A DNA stretch of 63,495 bases. Origin: Anaerolineae bacterium. Its GTDB lineage: Bacteria; Chloroflexota; Anaerolineae; Anaerolineales; E44-bin32. This document shows positions 36,956 through 44,802 of the stretch, piece after piece (position 1 is the first letter of the stretch; each line of letters starts with the position of its first letter). A model generated the notes under the pieces. The model worked only from the letters and a program-made list of their open reading frames with translations, searched no databases and was not told the origin of the DNA. The translations under genes were made by a program, and so were the position numbers. The stretch covers positions 1-63,495 of the forward strand of contig JAUWHR010000007.1 in NCBI GenBank assembly GCA_030605795.1. The letters are read 5' to 3'.

Positions 36956-37594
36956 CTAATCTCGGCGCTTGGCCTCGATTTCACGACCGGTTACGCCTTC
37001 AAGCGCTGTAACTGCTGCGCTATAACCGGCCATGATGTCACGTTCTTCACCACCGAGGTAGACCCGGCCAAAACTACCAAAGGCGCGTACTTCCAGAATA
37101 TTAATATGGGCTGCCTTTTCGGCTTCGTTGGCCGCCAACGAGGCATAGCCGGCTGGCTCGACCTCCAGCACGTATAACGTCTGGCCTGCCAGCAGCATGT
37201 GCCCGTAACGCATGCGGTTAATAAGCTGGACCTGGTGGGCGTCGACGTGACGAATGATCTGGCTCGAAACAACGCGTGGTTTGATGCGATCGGAGGCCTC
37301 CACTTCCAATGCCTCCAAGATCGCCGCACCAGCCGCACGGACCTCCGCCTGCACTTCATGGTGCACCTCGAGCAGACCATATAGACGCTCGACAACCTGC
37401 ATTCCCGGTCGCACGCGCGTAGCTTTCAACGCAATATCGGTGATGCGATTGATTTCAATCCCTGGCGAAATTTCCACAAACAGTGAGGTGTCATGCGGCA
37501 GCGGCAAGAAGCCACGCGCCACCGTACCCAGGTAGGCCGCATATTGCGGTTGTAAGCTATCCAGGAAGATGTAGGTCCGCAAATCAACGGCCAT
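36956..37594 (-). CDS. BMC-T tandem-domain shell protein, double-stacking type
   Basis: A 212-residue protein in which both halves show BMC-domain motifs: [20 protein letters not shown] in the first half and [20 protein letters not shown] with [13 protein letters not shown] in the second. The opening [20 protein letters not shown] and the phrases [25 protein letters not shown] and [19 protein letters not shown] closely match, from memory, the Haliangium ochraceum BMC-T3 protein, whose trimers stack in pairs to form a gated chamber. It would give a larger, gated pore for cofactors or substrate. AAGGAG precedes the ATG; 18 bases separate it from deoC. Confidence 0.88.
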   Translation of the reverse strand: MAVDLRTYIFLDSLQPQYAAYLGTVARGFLPLPHDTSLFVEISPGIEINRITDIALKATRVRPGMQVVERLYGLLEVHHEVQAEVRAAGAAILEALEVEASDRIKPRVVSSQIIRHVDAHQVQLINRMRYGHMLLAGQTLYVLEVEPAGYASLAANEAEKAAHINILEVRAFGSFGRVYLGGEERDIMAGYSAAVTALEGVTGREIEAKRRD

Positions 37595-37612
37595 TCATAA
37601 TCTCCTTCATTC

Positions 37613-38476
37613 TCACGATCCAGCCCCTTGCATGATCTTCACGCTGGCGCTGGCTCCTAGCCGGCTTGCGCCGGCGGCGATCATCTTTTGCGCGTCTTCA
37701 TAGGTGCGGATACCACCTGCCGCCTTGACCCCCATCGTGGGACCGACGACGCGCCGCATCAAGGCCACATCATCCACCATGGCTCCACCGGGGCCAAAGC
37801 CAGTCGAAGTCTTGACGAAGTCGGCACCGGCCACCTTAGCCAACTGGCAGGCTACCACCTTCTCCTCGTCGGTAAGCAGCGCCGCCTCAATGATCACTTT
37901 GAGGATTGCATTGCCAGCGTGACAGGTCCTGGCATTGGATGCAATGTCGCGCTCCACCAATTCGTAGTCCCGGGACTTTAGCGCGCCAACGTTGATCACC
38001 ATATCTACCTCGCTGGCGCCATCGCGAATGGCTTTCTGCGTCTCAAAGACCTTGACATCGGTGGGGGTTGCTCCCAGTGGAAAGCCCACAACTGTGCAAA
38101 CCGGAATACCACTGCCCTCCAAGAGTTGCGCGCACAACTCCACGTTAGTCGGATTGATACACACCGAAGCGAAGTTGTACTTCCGAGCTTCATAGCATAA
38201 TTGGGCGATCTCATCCTGCGTCGCCTCGGGTTTGAGTATCGTGTGATCAATCATATGGGCTAATTGGCCATTGGTCGGTGCGATCCCCAACGTGCTGGCA
38301 ATACGGTCGGCGCCAGCTTTAACCACCGGCTGCACCCGTTCCACGTAATTTTGAGCAGTAATCGAGGAACTACCGTTGCCAGACGGCTTCTCCTGATCCT
38401 CTTGCAGCAGGATCAACACGTTGCGCGTGATCTGTTCTATAACGCGTTCTAACGTTGCTTCATCTAAATTTCTCAT
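37613..38476 (-). CDS. deoC: BMC-associated deoxyribose-phosphate aldolase
   Basis: DeoC splits 2-deoxyribose-5-phosphate into acetaldehyde and glyceraldehyde-3-phosphate. The catalytic domain starts near [19 protein letters not shown], about 70-75 residues in, and carries the Schiff-base Lys in [15 protein letters not shown] and the second Lys/Glu region [14 protein letters not shown]. The N-terminal extension opens with an amphipathic helix ([20 protein letters not shown]) and a Ser/Gly linker, the layout of an encapsulation peptide; housekeeping DeoC lacks this. The ATG at 38476 has GAAGG just upstream; one at 38491 is also possible. Confidence 0.94.
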   Translation of the reverse strand: MRNLDEATLERVIEQITRNVLILLQEDQEKPSGNGSSSITAQNYVERVQPVVKAGADRIASTLGIAPTNGQLAHMIDHTILKPEATQDEIAQLCYEARKYNFASVCINPTNVELCAQLLEGSGIPVCTVVGFPLGATPTDVKVFETQKAIRDGASEVDMVINVGALKSRDYELVERDIASNARTCHAGNAILKVIIEAALLTDEEKVVACQLAKVAGADFVKTSTGFGPGGAMVDDVALMRRVVGPTMGVKAAGGIRTYEDAQKMIAAGASRLGASASVKIMQGAGS

Positions 38477-38603
38477 CGTACCTTCAACCATGATGTCTTA
38501 ATTGAGATAGCCAATCAACTTCTCCCATCTGTTCCATCAGCGTCACTGTGCTAAACAAGCTACCATCGCTGTCCGGAGCATTGCCCGCTGAGTTCAATCC
38601 GAT

Positions 38604-39338
38604 TCACTTCACGAAACGCTGTTCTATCCCCATAATTTTATCCACCCTTCGGGCGTGTCGTCCACCACCGAAGGAGGTCTCAAGCCAGGTCTTGAGGATC
38701 TGCCGGGCTAAGTTGAGCCCGATCAGCCCAGCACCAAGGGTCAATACATTGGCATCGTTGTGCTCTCGACTGTTGATCGCCGTTGCCTGGTCATAACACA
38801 TGGAAGCCCGCACACCAGGAACTTTGTTGGCTGCCATGCACGACCCGATGCCGGCGCCGTCGATGATGACACCGCGCCAAGCGCGGCCCTGTCCCACCAA
38901 CTGAGCGACAGCAAAGGCAAAGTCGGGGTAATCCACTGATTCTGTGCTATCGGTTCCGCAATCGACAACCGCATAGCCAAGTTCGCTGAGATAGCTCTTG
39001 AGTATCTCTTTTAACTCGTACCCACCGTGGTCGGCCCCAATGGCAACACACTTCTGATCCTGAGGGGTTACGGTGATAGGTTGCACACTGACCATTAAAG
39101 GCTTAGGTGCATCCCCTGCTTCAACCATAGTCACTCGTCGATCCATAGCCACCTGACGAGCCAGAGGTGTGACAAGCGCTCCTTTAGGGATGGAGAACTC
39201 ACCCCCGTAAGGAATGACATTGATGTCCCGTTCAGTCACCAAGGGGCGCGTGGGTACTGGCTTCGAGCCCCCTTCCAACCCGAGCGTGCGGTAGACTATA
39301 CGGCGTACCATTTGTTGAATGCGATCCTTCCCCAGCAT
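38604..39338 (-). CDS. rpiB: BMC-associated RpiB-like sugar-phosphate isomerase
   Basis: A 244-residue protein whose C-terminal ~150 residues are RpiB/LacAB-type: VAIGADHGGYELKEILKSYL near residue 98, DYPDFAFAVAQLV, and REHNDANVLTLGAGLIG. RpiB interconverts ribose-5- and ribulose-5-phosphate. The catalytic Cys of the E. coli enzyme (CGTGIG) is replaced: this protein reads IIDGAGIGSCMAANK. Residues 1-20 (DRIQQMVRRIVYRTLGL) look like an encapsulation peptide, and residues about 35-73 contain IPKGALVTPLARQVAMDRRV, a motif seen in other BMC proteins. It is the first gene of the operon, with GGAGAGG upstream. Confidence 0.88.
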   Translation of the reverse strand: MLGKDRIQQMVRRIVYRTLGLEGGSKPVPTRPLVTERDINVIPYGGEFSIPKGALVTPLARQVAMDRRVTMVEAGDAPKPLMVSVQPITVTPQDQKCVAIGADHGGYELKEILKSYLSELGYAVVDCGTDSTESVDYPDFAFAVAQLVGQGRAWRGVIIDGAGIGSCMAANKVPGVRASMCYDQATAINSREHNDANVLTLGAGLIGLNLARQILKTWLETSFGGGRHARRVDKIMGIEQRFVK

Positions 39339-39531
39339 TTTAGCCCTCTCCGTCGGCTTTTGTGTTAATCGGTCAATCTAATGTTTTTCAATCCTAAACG
39401 GTATCGTTGGCTGGCCATCTTTCGACACTCCGATAAATAGCATTCCACGAAAGGAAATAATGTAATTTCTTATATTGCTGCACTTGCACATTACGACCAC
39501 TATTAAGACCCTCCAACCGAACTTATTACCC

Positions 39532-40368
39532 TCATCCAAGCCAAGCTTCTTCTTGGTTCATGTCCATGGCTTGCTCCGACCGGCTGACAGCCCCGCGCGA
39601 GCGGTCGATCTCGACCTCGAATTGAGCGCGATCGGTGCGAAAAACCCCGTTGAAGTACTCCAAAGGCGTACCGTCTTCCAGATAGCTGACGCTGTCCAAC
39701 CTCAGCAAGGGTGCGCCCTTCTCAATTTGGAGCAGGTCGGCTTCATGATCGTTGGCTAAAACCGCCTCGATCCTTCGACGCCCTCGAGCGAGAGAAAGGC
39801 CACATTCCTGCCTGAGGAAGGCATATAGCGACTGATGGGTTAGGTCAGCGTTCACCAGCTTCGGGCAGAGGTCGTAGGGTAAGTAAGAGCTCACCAGGAC
39901 AATCGGCTCATCCTGAACAAAGCGCAAGCGGACGAGCTTGATCACCGGCTTCATCGGCTCGAGTTCGAGGGAGGTCGCTATCTGCGGGCTGGCGGGTACA
40001 ATCGCCTGCTCGAGCACCTTGGTGACTGGTGGGAGCCCACGCTCGGCCATGTCCTCGTAGAACCCAACCAGCGAGTGCACCAGGCTGCGGCTCCGGATCT
40101 TCGGCTCTGCCACGAAGGTGCCCCTGCCCTTTTCGCGCACTACAAGTCCCTCATAGGCCATTTCGCTCAGCGCTTGGCGCACCACCGTCCGGCTGACGCC
40201 AAACAGTTGGCAAAGTTCAGCTTCGCTGGGAAGCCGGTCGCCTGGTTTCCAGTGTCCGTTTTCAATCCCTTCGCTAAGTGCATGCTTGAGTTGGACATAG
40301 TACGGGATCGGACTTTTACGATCGATGGATGTCTGTAGTCGGGGTGGTGATTCCCCAGGTGAAACCAT
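39532..40368 (-). CDS. GntR/HutC-family transcriptional regulator of the BMC locus
   Basis: A 278-residue regulator with an N-terminal winged HTH (IPYYVQLKHALSEGIENGHW, then LPSEAELCQLFGVSRTVVRQ) and a C-terminal UTRA ligand-binding domain (about residues 105-250) of the HutC type. HutC regulators usually bind sugar phosphates or small acids and repress the adjacent catabolic operon. It is on the same strand as and upstream of the BMC genes, with 193 bases between, and an 18-base palindrome lies upstream of its own start. A sugar-phosphate ligand is the obvious hypothesis. Confidence 0.92.
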   Translation of the reverse strand: MVSPGESPPRLQTSIDRKSPIPYYVQLKHALSEGIENGHWKPGDRLPSEAELCQLFGVSRTVVRQALSEMAYEGLVVREKGRGTFVAEPKIRSRSLVHSLVGFYEDMAERGLPPVTKVLEQAIVPASPQIATSLELEPMKPVIKLVRLRFVQDEPIVLVSSYLPYDLCPKLVNADLTHQSLYAFLRQECGLSLARGRRRIEAVLANDHEADLLQIEKGAPLLRLDSVSYLEDGTPLEYFNGVFRTDRAQFEVEIDRSRGAVSRSEQAMDMNQEEAWLG

Positions 40369-40418
40369 GGCTTACCGTCCTGGTGCTTAGCGATGTTGAT
40401 ATAACGTGATTAATAACC

Positions 40419-40436
40419 TGTAATCATGTCATTACA
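40419..40436 (-). promoter_or_regulatory. Candidate GntR operator
   Basis: TGTAATCATGTCATTACA is an inverted repeat with perfect TGTAAT/ATTACA arms, 51 bases upstream of the regulator's start. Size and place fit an autoregulatory site of a HutC-type repressor. A TGTAAT half-site also occurs at 39461-39466 in the gap before rpiB, without a full palindrome. Confidence 0.5.
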
Positions 40437-41027
40437 TTTGCTCTACTTTACATGAATTTTGATCTGAAGTCAAGTGACCCCTGTACTACAAAGGTTTTTC
40501 CCCCATTAGATCAGCGCATTAAAAGGCGAATGACCGCCAAAAGCCATGTTCAGCTTCCAAGCAGCAACTTGTGACCATCATACCCTTCTTCTGTCCAACG
40601 CGTGGACATGCTTGTTACTTCATGTAACAACCGATTAGGCAGTGTGGATATTCATTTTAGAAGATCAAACCTTAGAAGGAATCTGGACACGTCGAAGTTG
40701 TGAGAACGACAGTTCCTGGAAAGTGGGACAAGGGCATGATGGTGATACTCCATTCAGGAGTATAAACTTAGCCCAGAATTATTAGTAAAAACGAATCGTA
40801 AATGAAACTACTGATGTTGGAGGTGTGGAAATGCCAAACCTTTGCGTTTTTTTTGTGGCTGCTCTGCTCGCTTCTTCAGCAAACGCTATTGTGTGAAATT
40901 TTATCTACTATCCAATAAGAATTGGTACGAGAATCCCGATTCCAATAAACTTTACGGTGGCTTACAGGGTATGAATATTCTTCACTTCCTGTATACTTTA
41001 TAAAAAAGACATGGCTCCAACTGCTCA
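40437..41027. other. AT-rich intergenic region between BMC regulator and toxin-antitoxin pair
   Basis: About 590 bases with lower GC than the flanks and no conserved gene. It holds a 21-codon frame at 40831-40896 with a good ribosome binding site (listed separately) and a GTTACTTCATGTAAC palindrome near 40614-40628. It probably arrived with the toxin-antitoxin pair. Confidence 0.5.
40831..40896 (+). CDS. Possible 21-residue hydrophobic peptide
   Basis: ATG at 40831 with GGAGGTG five bases upstream, ending in TGA at 40896. It reads MPNLCVFFVAALLASSANAI then V, which looks like a bare signal peptide with an A-N-A end. It could be a small membrane peptide, the remnant of a secreted protein, or chance. 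No family can be named. Confidence 0.2.
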   Translation: MPNLCVFFVAALLASSANAIV

Positions 41028-41055
41028 TTTCTCATTGAGAAAATAGATGTATAAT
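41028..41055 (+). promoter_or_regulatory. Promoter and operator candidate of the toxin-antitoxin pair
   Basis: TTTCTCA and TGAGAAA (41028-41034, 41036-41042) form a perfect 7-base inverted repeat around one T, directly before a TATAAT at 41050-41055. An operator overlapping the -35 region of a toxin-antitoxin operon is the usual arrangement. The transcript would have a leader of about 150 bases. Confidence 0.4.
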
Positions 41056-41212
41056 GTCATATGTGGACAGGAATGGAGAAAGCCGTTTAAAGAGAAAACG
41101 ACTTAATCAACAAGGGGGCTCGAAACACCACACCTAAAATTCTCACATAATAAAACAATGATATTCACTGCAACCACTCAGGAATAGCCCCACTATTATG
41201 AAGGGATCTACC

Positions 41213-41827
41213 ATGAGTGAAATAGGATTCATACCGACTTCCTTGCATAAGCTTACAGTTTTTATTCTAAAAGAGTTGAGACGAGAGCTTGGAGCGATTG
41301 AGCTGGTGAAATTCCTCTATTTAATAGATGTTGAAAGAACAAAACTACTTGGATCAACTCTAACGGGCGAGATATATACGAGGCAAAAGAAGGGCCCTCT
41401 CCCCCTTAATTTTTATGCAATTATTGAAGATATGGACGGGTCGGAAATCGATTTATTCATCAAGCCTCGATTCCCCTTCCCTAAACATTGTCATAGGTTA
41501 GGTGATAACATTCGATTTAATATCTCACTCTCACCTGAAGATACTTATATTGCAAGGCGTGTCATCAACAAGTTAAGGGATTTAAGTCCTAAAGAGATTG
41601 AAATATTAGCGTATGAGACTGAGCCAATGAGAAGAATATTAGCTAAGGAAAAAGAAACAGGAATGAAGCACCGTGGTGAGCAACTGGACTTCTCCTGTAT
41701 CGAGCAAGAACCACGATTAGCACGATGGAGACAGAATAAAACCCAATACGAGGAGAATCCAGACCTAGAGTATGAGGCTTTCCTTGCGGAGGAGAGAAAA
41801 CAAGCGCAAGAAATCTTAAACTCCTAA
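41213..41827 (+). CDS. PanA-like antitoxin (Panacea/DUF4065 domain)
   Basis: A 204-residue protein. Its N-terminal half matches the Panacea (SocA-like, DUF4065) fold by pattern: HKLTVFILKELRRELGAIEL, VKFLYLIDVERTKLLG, TGEIYTRQKKGPLPLNFYAI. Panacea domains neutralise many unrelated toxins. The C-terminal half is charged and helical (YEAFLAEERKQAQEILNS). The ATG at 41213 has AAGGG upstream and is preferred over one at 41198. It lies 12 bases before a MazF/PemK-like gene, giving antitoxin-first order. GC is lower than the neighbours, as is typical of acquired toxin-antitoxin loci. Confidence 0.7.
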   Translation: MSEIGFIPTSLHKLTVFILKELRRELGAIELVKFLYLIDVERTKLLGSTLTGEIYTRQKKGPLPLNFYAIIEDMDGSEIDLFIKPRFPFPKHCHRLGDNIRFNISLSPEDTYIARRVINKLRDLSPKEIEILAYETEPMRRILAKEKETGMKHRGEQLDFSCIEQEPRLARWRQNKTQYEENPDLEYEAFLAEERKQAQEILNS

Positions 41828-41839
41828 GGTTACTCCATC

Positions 41840-42241
41840 ATGGCAATGGGGGATGCTCTTGGTAAAGCGTTATTGAAGGTGGGAGCAGTAATACTCTCCC
41901 ACCGTTTTAAATTCCCTGATGAGAAAACACCAAAATTTTGTGTCCTACTTGAGGATTATGATGGCAGTCGAAAGACAACCATCGTTGCCCTTACGACGAC
42001 AAACTTTTCGTTTCAAGGTAAACCTTGGACGGTCCTTATTCCTGCTGGAGAAGGAGGATTACCTAAAGAGTGCCTTTTAGACTGTAACAATTGCCATGAA
42101 ATACCCACTTTGGAGATAACCTCTCGTAAATTTAGGTATAAGGGACAATTCTCCGAAGTAATTGTGGATGGAATTTATGAGGCTTTAGAGCATGCATACA
42201 AGGTTCCTGAGGATTTCCTACTCAGGATATTTGGCTACTAA
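41840..42241 (+). CDS. Probable MazF/PemK-like toxin
   Basis: A 133-residue protein with the beta-barrel rhythm of the MazF/PemK fold: VGAVILSHRFKFPDEKTPKF, CVLLEDYDGSRKTTIVALTT, then a solvent-exposed insert and LEITSRKFRYKGQFSEVIVD. Classic MazF proteins have GDVVLVxxxP...RPxLVL; the correspondence here is partial, so the fold is proposed rather than certain. If correct, it is an mRNA interferase. It follows the PanA-like gene by 12 bases. An unrelated partner with the same barrel cannot be excluded. Confidence 0.55.
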   Translation: MAMGDALGKALLKVGAVILSHRFKFPDEKTPKFCVLLEDYDGSRKTTIVALTTTNFSFQGKPWTVLIPAGEGGLPKECLLDCNNCHEIPTLEITSRKFRYKGQFSEVIVDGIYEALEHAYKVPEDFLLRIFGY

Positions 42242-42283
42242 AAAATCAGGGCGTGTTTATTTAATAAGTCTATATATTTAATT

Positions 42284-42297
42284 ATGGGTCCACCGCA
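42284..42297. repeat. Match to the right end of the IS3 element
   Basis: ATGGGTCCACCGC here is identical to 1164-1176 at the inferred right end of the IS3 element, and the next base completes a CA terminus as in the IS. It lies 43 bases after the toxin gene. It may be a decayed IS end bounding the AT-rich island, or chance. Confidence 0.3.
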
Positions 42298-42356
42298 CTG
42301 GATTCTTAGCTCAAATTACGCTATTATTCCCGCATAACGAGAACAGAGGGGGTTTT

Positions 42357-44720
42357 ATGACACTGTTCTGGCTAGGCATAACATGGCTGGCGGGGATTGC
42401 CGCTGGCCGTACTGCTCCTCTCACCACCTGGCAATGGATCATCCTGGCTCTGTGTTCCTTGGCGGCACTTATCGCTTTCCGTCGCCATCGCATCTACGTT
42501 TCTCTTTTCGCCGGCTTGTTGATAGCCACCCTGGGCGCGGCTCGCTTTCAGATGCAGCCCTCCCTCATAGCCGATCACATCGCCAGCCACAACGACTCTG
42601 ATCGCAACGTGACCATTACCGGCGTAGTCGTCGACTCGCCAGACGTGCGCGACACCTACACTGGGTTGCGATTGTCAGCTGAAAGTTTGCGATACGAAGA
42701 CGCCTGGGTTGGTCAGGAGGTGCACGGCCTAGTCCTGTTGCGCGCCTCCCGTTACAGCGAATGGGCATATGGAGATCGCTTGCGCGTGTACGGCGCACTC
42801 GAAACCCCGCCGGTTTTCGAAACCTTTTCCTATCGCGACTATTTAGCTCGCCAAGGTATTCACAGCTTGATGACCTATGCTTCCGTCACTCGCACGGCGA
42901 CACGGCAGGCCAACCCCATCCTACAGTTGATCTACGACTTCCGAGCGCGTTGCCTGGGAGTCGTTTATGCCCTCTTCCCCGACCCTGAAGCATCGCTCCT
43001 GGCCGGGATTCTACTTGGGGTGGAAAGTGGGATCTCGCCCGAGGTCCGCCAATCGTTCAACCAAACCGGCACCACCCATATCATCGCTATATCAGGGTTT
43101 AACATTACCATCGTCGCTGCGCTCTTCATCTCTCTCTTCGGACGCTATTTAGGCGCCCGAAAAGGTGCGTTAGTGGCCGGTATGGCCATCGCCCTCTATA
43201 CCATCCTCGTCGGTGCTGACGCCGCCGTGGTGCGAGCAGCTATTATGGGCGGGTTGACGCTCGTCGCCCGTCAACTGGGGCGCCAGACACATGGCTTGGC
43301 TTCACTCTCAGCCGCCGCCATTGGGATGACCGCCATTAACCCCCTGGTCCTGTGGGATGTTGGCTTTCAACTCTCCTTCGCCGCAACCCTCGGTTTGGTC
43401 CTATACGCCGAGCCACTCAACTTCTGGTTCGTAAGCTTTGCCAGCCATCGGCTACGTGAAGAACAGGCTAAAAAGCTAGCTGGACCGGTGAGCGAGTTCG
43501 TCCTCTTCACCCTGGCTGCCCAGGTCACCACCCTCCCCCTAACAGCGTATTACTTCAACCGCTTCTCCCTGGTTGCCATGCTTGCTAATCCGGTCATCCT
43601 GCCGGCCCAGCCGCCGGTCATGATCCTTGGCGGTTTGGCGATGCTGGCTGGAACCCTCTGGCTCCCTCTCGGTCGCCCTCTAGCCTGGATCGCCTGGCTC
43701 TTCGTAGCCTTCACCATCCGCGCGGTCGAATTCTTCGCCACCTGGCCGCTGTCCTCTATCCCACTCGGCCAAGTGAGCCTGGCGCTCGCGGTGGGGTTCT
43801 ACCTGCTCTTGTTCGGCGCTACAGCTCTGGCGAAGCTGCCCCTTGATCGTCGCCCCAAGCTGCTTAATGCAGTATCCAAGCTGGTGAGCTTACCGGCTGG
43901 ATTCGCTTTGGCCGCACTTGCCGTCACCACCGGCCTTACCTGGCAGCTGGCCACCCATCGTCCTGATGGTCGGCTGCACGTCAACGTGCTCGATGTCGGG
44001 GGAGGCGATGCAGTTCTGATCCAATCGCCCACCGGCCGCTTCGTCCTGATAAACGGCGGCCCCAGTCCCATCGCCCTCTCCGATGCCCTCGGCCGTCGCC
44101 TTCCATTGCTTGACCGGCGCATCGATTGGATGGTAGTGGGCGGGACACACAGCAATCAGGTTGCTAGCCTGGCAAGTATCGTCGAGCGGTTCCCCATCGG
44201 AAATGTCCTCCTGGCCGGTCCGCCTGGACGGAGCGCTTATCGGCGGCTGATCGATGAGCTGACCGAGGTTGAGTGTCCTATCACCTCGGCGCAGGATGGG
44301 CAGGCGCTCGAACTGGGTGGTGGAGCGTGGCTCGAGGTAGTTGCTCTCGGCGAGCGCGGCGCGGTGCTCTTGATCACATACGACCGCGCCCGGATTCTGC
44401 TCGCCCCAGGCGCAGACCCTGCGTTAATGACAGAACTAGCACGGAAAAGGTCGATCGGACCAGTGAGCGCCTACCTGCTAGCTGATAGTGGTTTTGCCGC
44501 TGTCAACCAACCCGAGTGGCTGGACCAGCTTCAGCCATGGGTCGCAATGATCTCGGTTGAAACCGGCAACAGCCGTGGTCTGCCCTCGCCTGAGGTGTTG
44601 GAGGCGTTGGAGGGTACAACAGTCTTACGAACCGATCTAAACGGCTGGATCGAATTGAAGACAGATGGGGAAAGATTGTGGGTGGAGGTGGAGAGATCTC
44701 CATCTGTGGGTGAACAATAA
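42357..44720 (+). CDS. comEC: ComEC/Rec2 DNA uptake channel
   Basis: A 787-residue protein with the full ComEC layout. N-terminal membrane helices are followed by the OB-like domain (VTITGVVVDSPDVRDTYTGL), the central Competence channel domain (TTHIIAISGFNITIVAALFI, GADAAVVRAAIMGGLTLVAR, LLWD-like NPLVLWDVGFQLSFAAT), and a C-terminal beta-lactamase-like domain. The last begins VNVLDVGGGDAVLIQSPTGR, but the metal-binding HxHxDH is degraded (VVGGTHSNQVASL), so nuclease activity is doubtful. It imports single-stranded DNA during natural transformation. No other com genes are near. Confidence 0.93.
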   Translation: MTLFWLGITWLAGIAAGRTAPLTTWQWIILALCSLAALIAFRRHRIYVSLFAGLLIATLGAARFQMQPSLIADHIASHNDSDRNVTITGVVVDSPDVRDTYTGLRLSAESLRYEDAWVGQEVHGLVLLRASRYSEWAYGDRLRVYGALETPPVFETFSYRDYLARQGIHSLMTYASVTRTATRQANPILQLIYDFRARCLGVVYALFPDPEASLLAGILLGVESGISPEVRQSFNQTGTTHIIAISGFNITIVAALFISLFGRYLGARKGALVAGMAIALYTILVGADAAVVRAAIMGGLTLVARQLGRQTHGLASLSAAAIGMTAINPLVLWDVGFQLSFAATLGLVLYAEPLNFWFVSFASHRLREEQAKKLAGPVSEFVLFTLAAQVTTLPLTAYYFNRFSLVAMLANPVILPAQPPVMILGGLAMLAGTLWLPLGRPLAWIAWLFVAFTIRAVEFFATWPLSSIPLGQVSLALAVGFYLLLFGATALAKLPLDRRPKLLNAVSKLVSLPAGFALAALAVTTGLTWQLATHRPDGRLHVNVLDVGGGDAVLIQSPTGRFVLINGGPSPIALSDALGRRLPLLDRRIDWMVVGGTHSNQVASLASIVERFPIGNVLLAGPPGRSAYRRLIDELTEVECPITSAQDGQALELGGGAWLEVVALGERGAVLLITYDRARILLAPGADPALMTELARKRSIGPVSAYLLADSGFAAVNQPEWLDQLQPWVAMISVETGNSRGLPSPEVLEALEGTTVLRTDLNGWIELKTDGERLWVEVERSPSVGEQ

Positions 44721-44802
44721 ACCAATACCCTATTATGCGCTTTTGAAACGATCTATGTTATTCGGACAAGTATTGCTATAAGGATCACCTTAGTTTGAGC
44801 CC

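Noticed and set aside
32435-40368. tpiA as a member of the BMC operon
   Set aside because: It is on the opposite strand and converges on the operon; it follows the sensor genes and is expected to be housekeeping. The biochemical link (glyceraldehyde-3-phosphate) is noted but not used as evidence.
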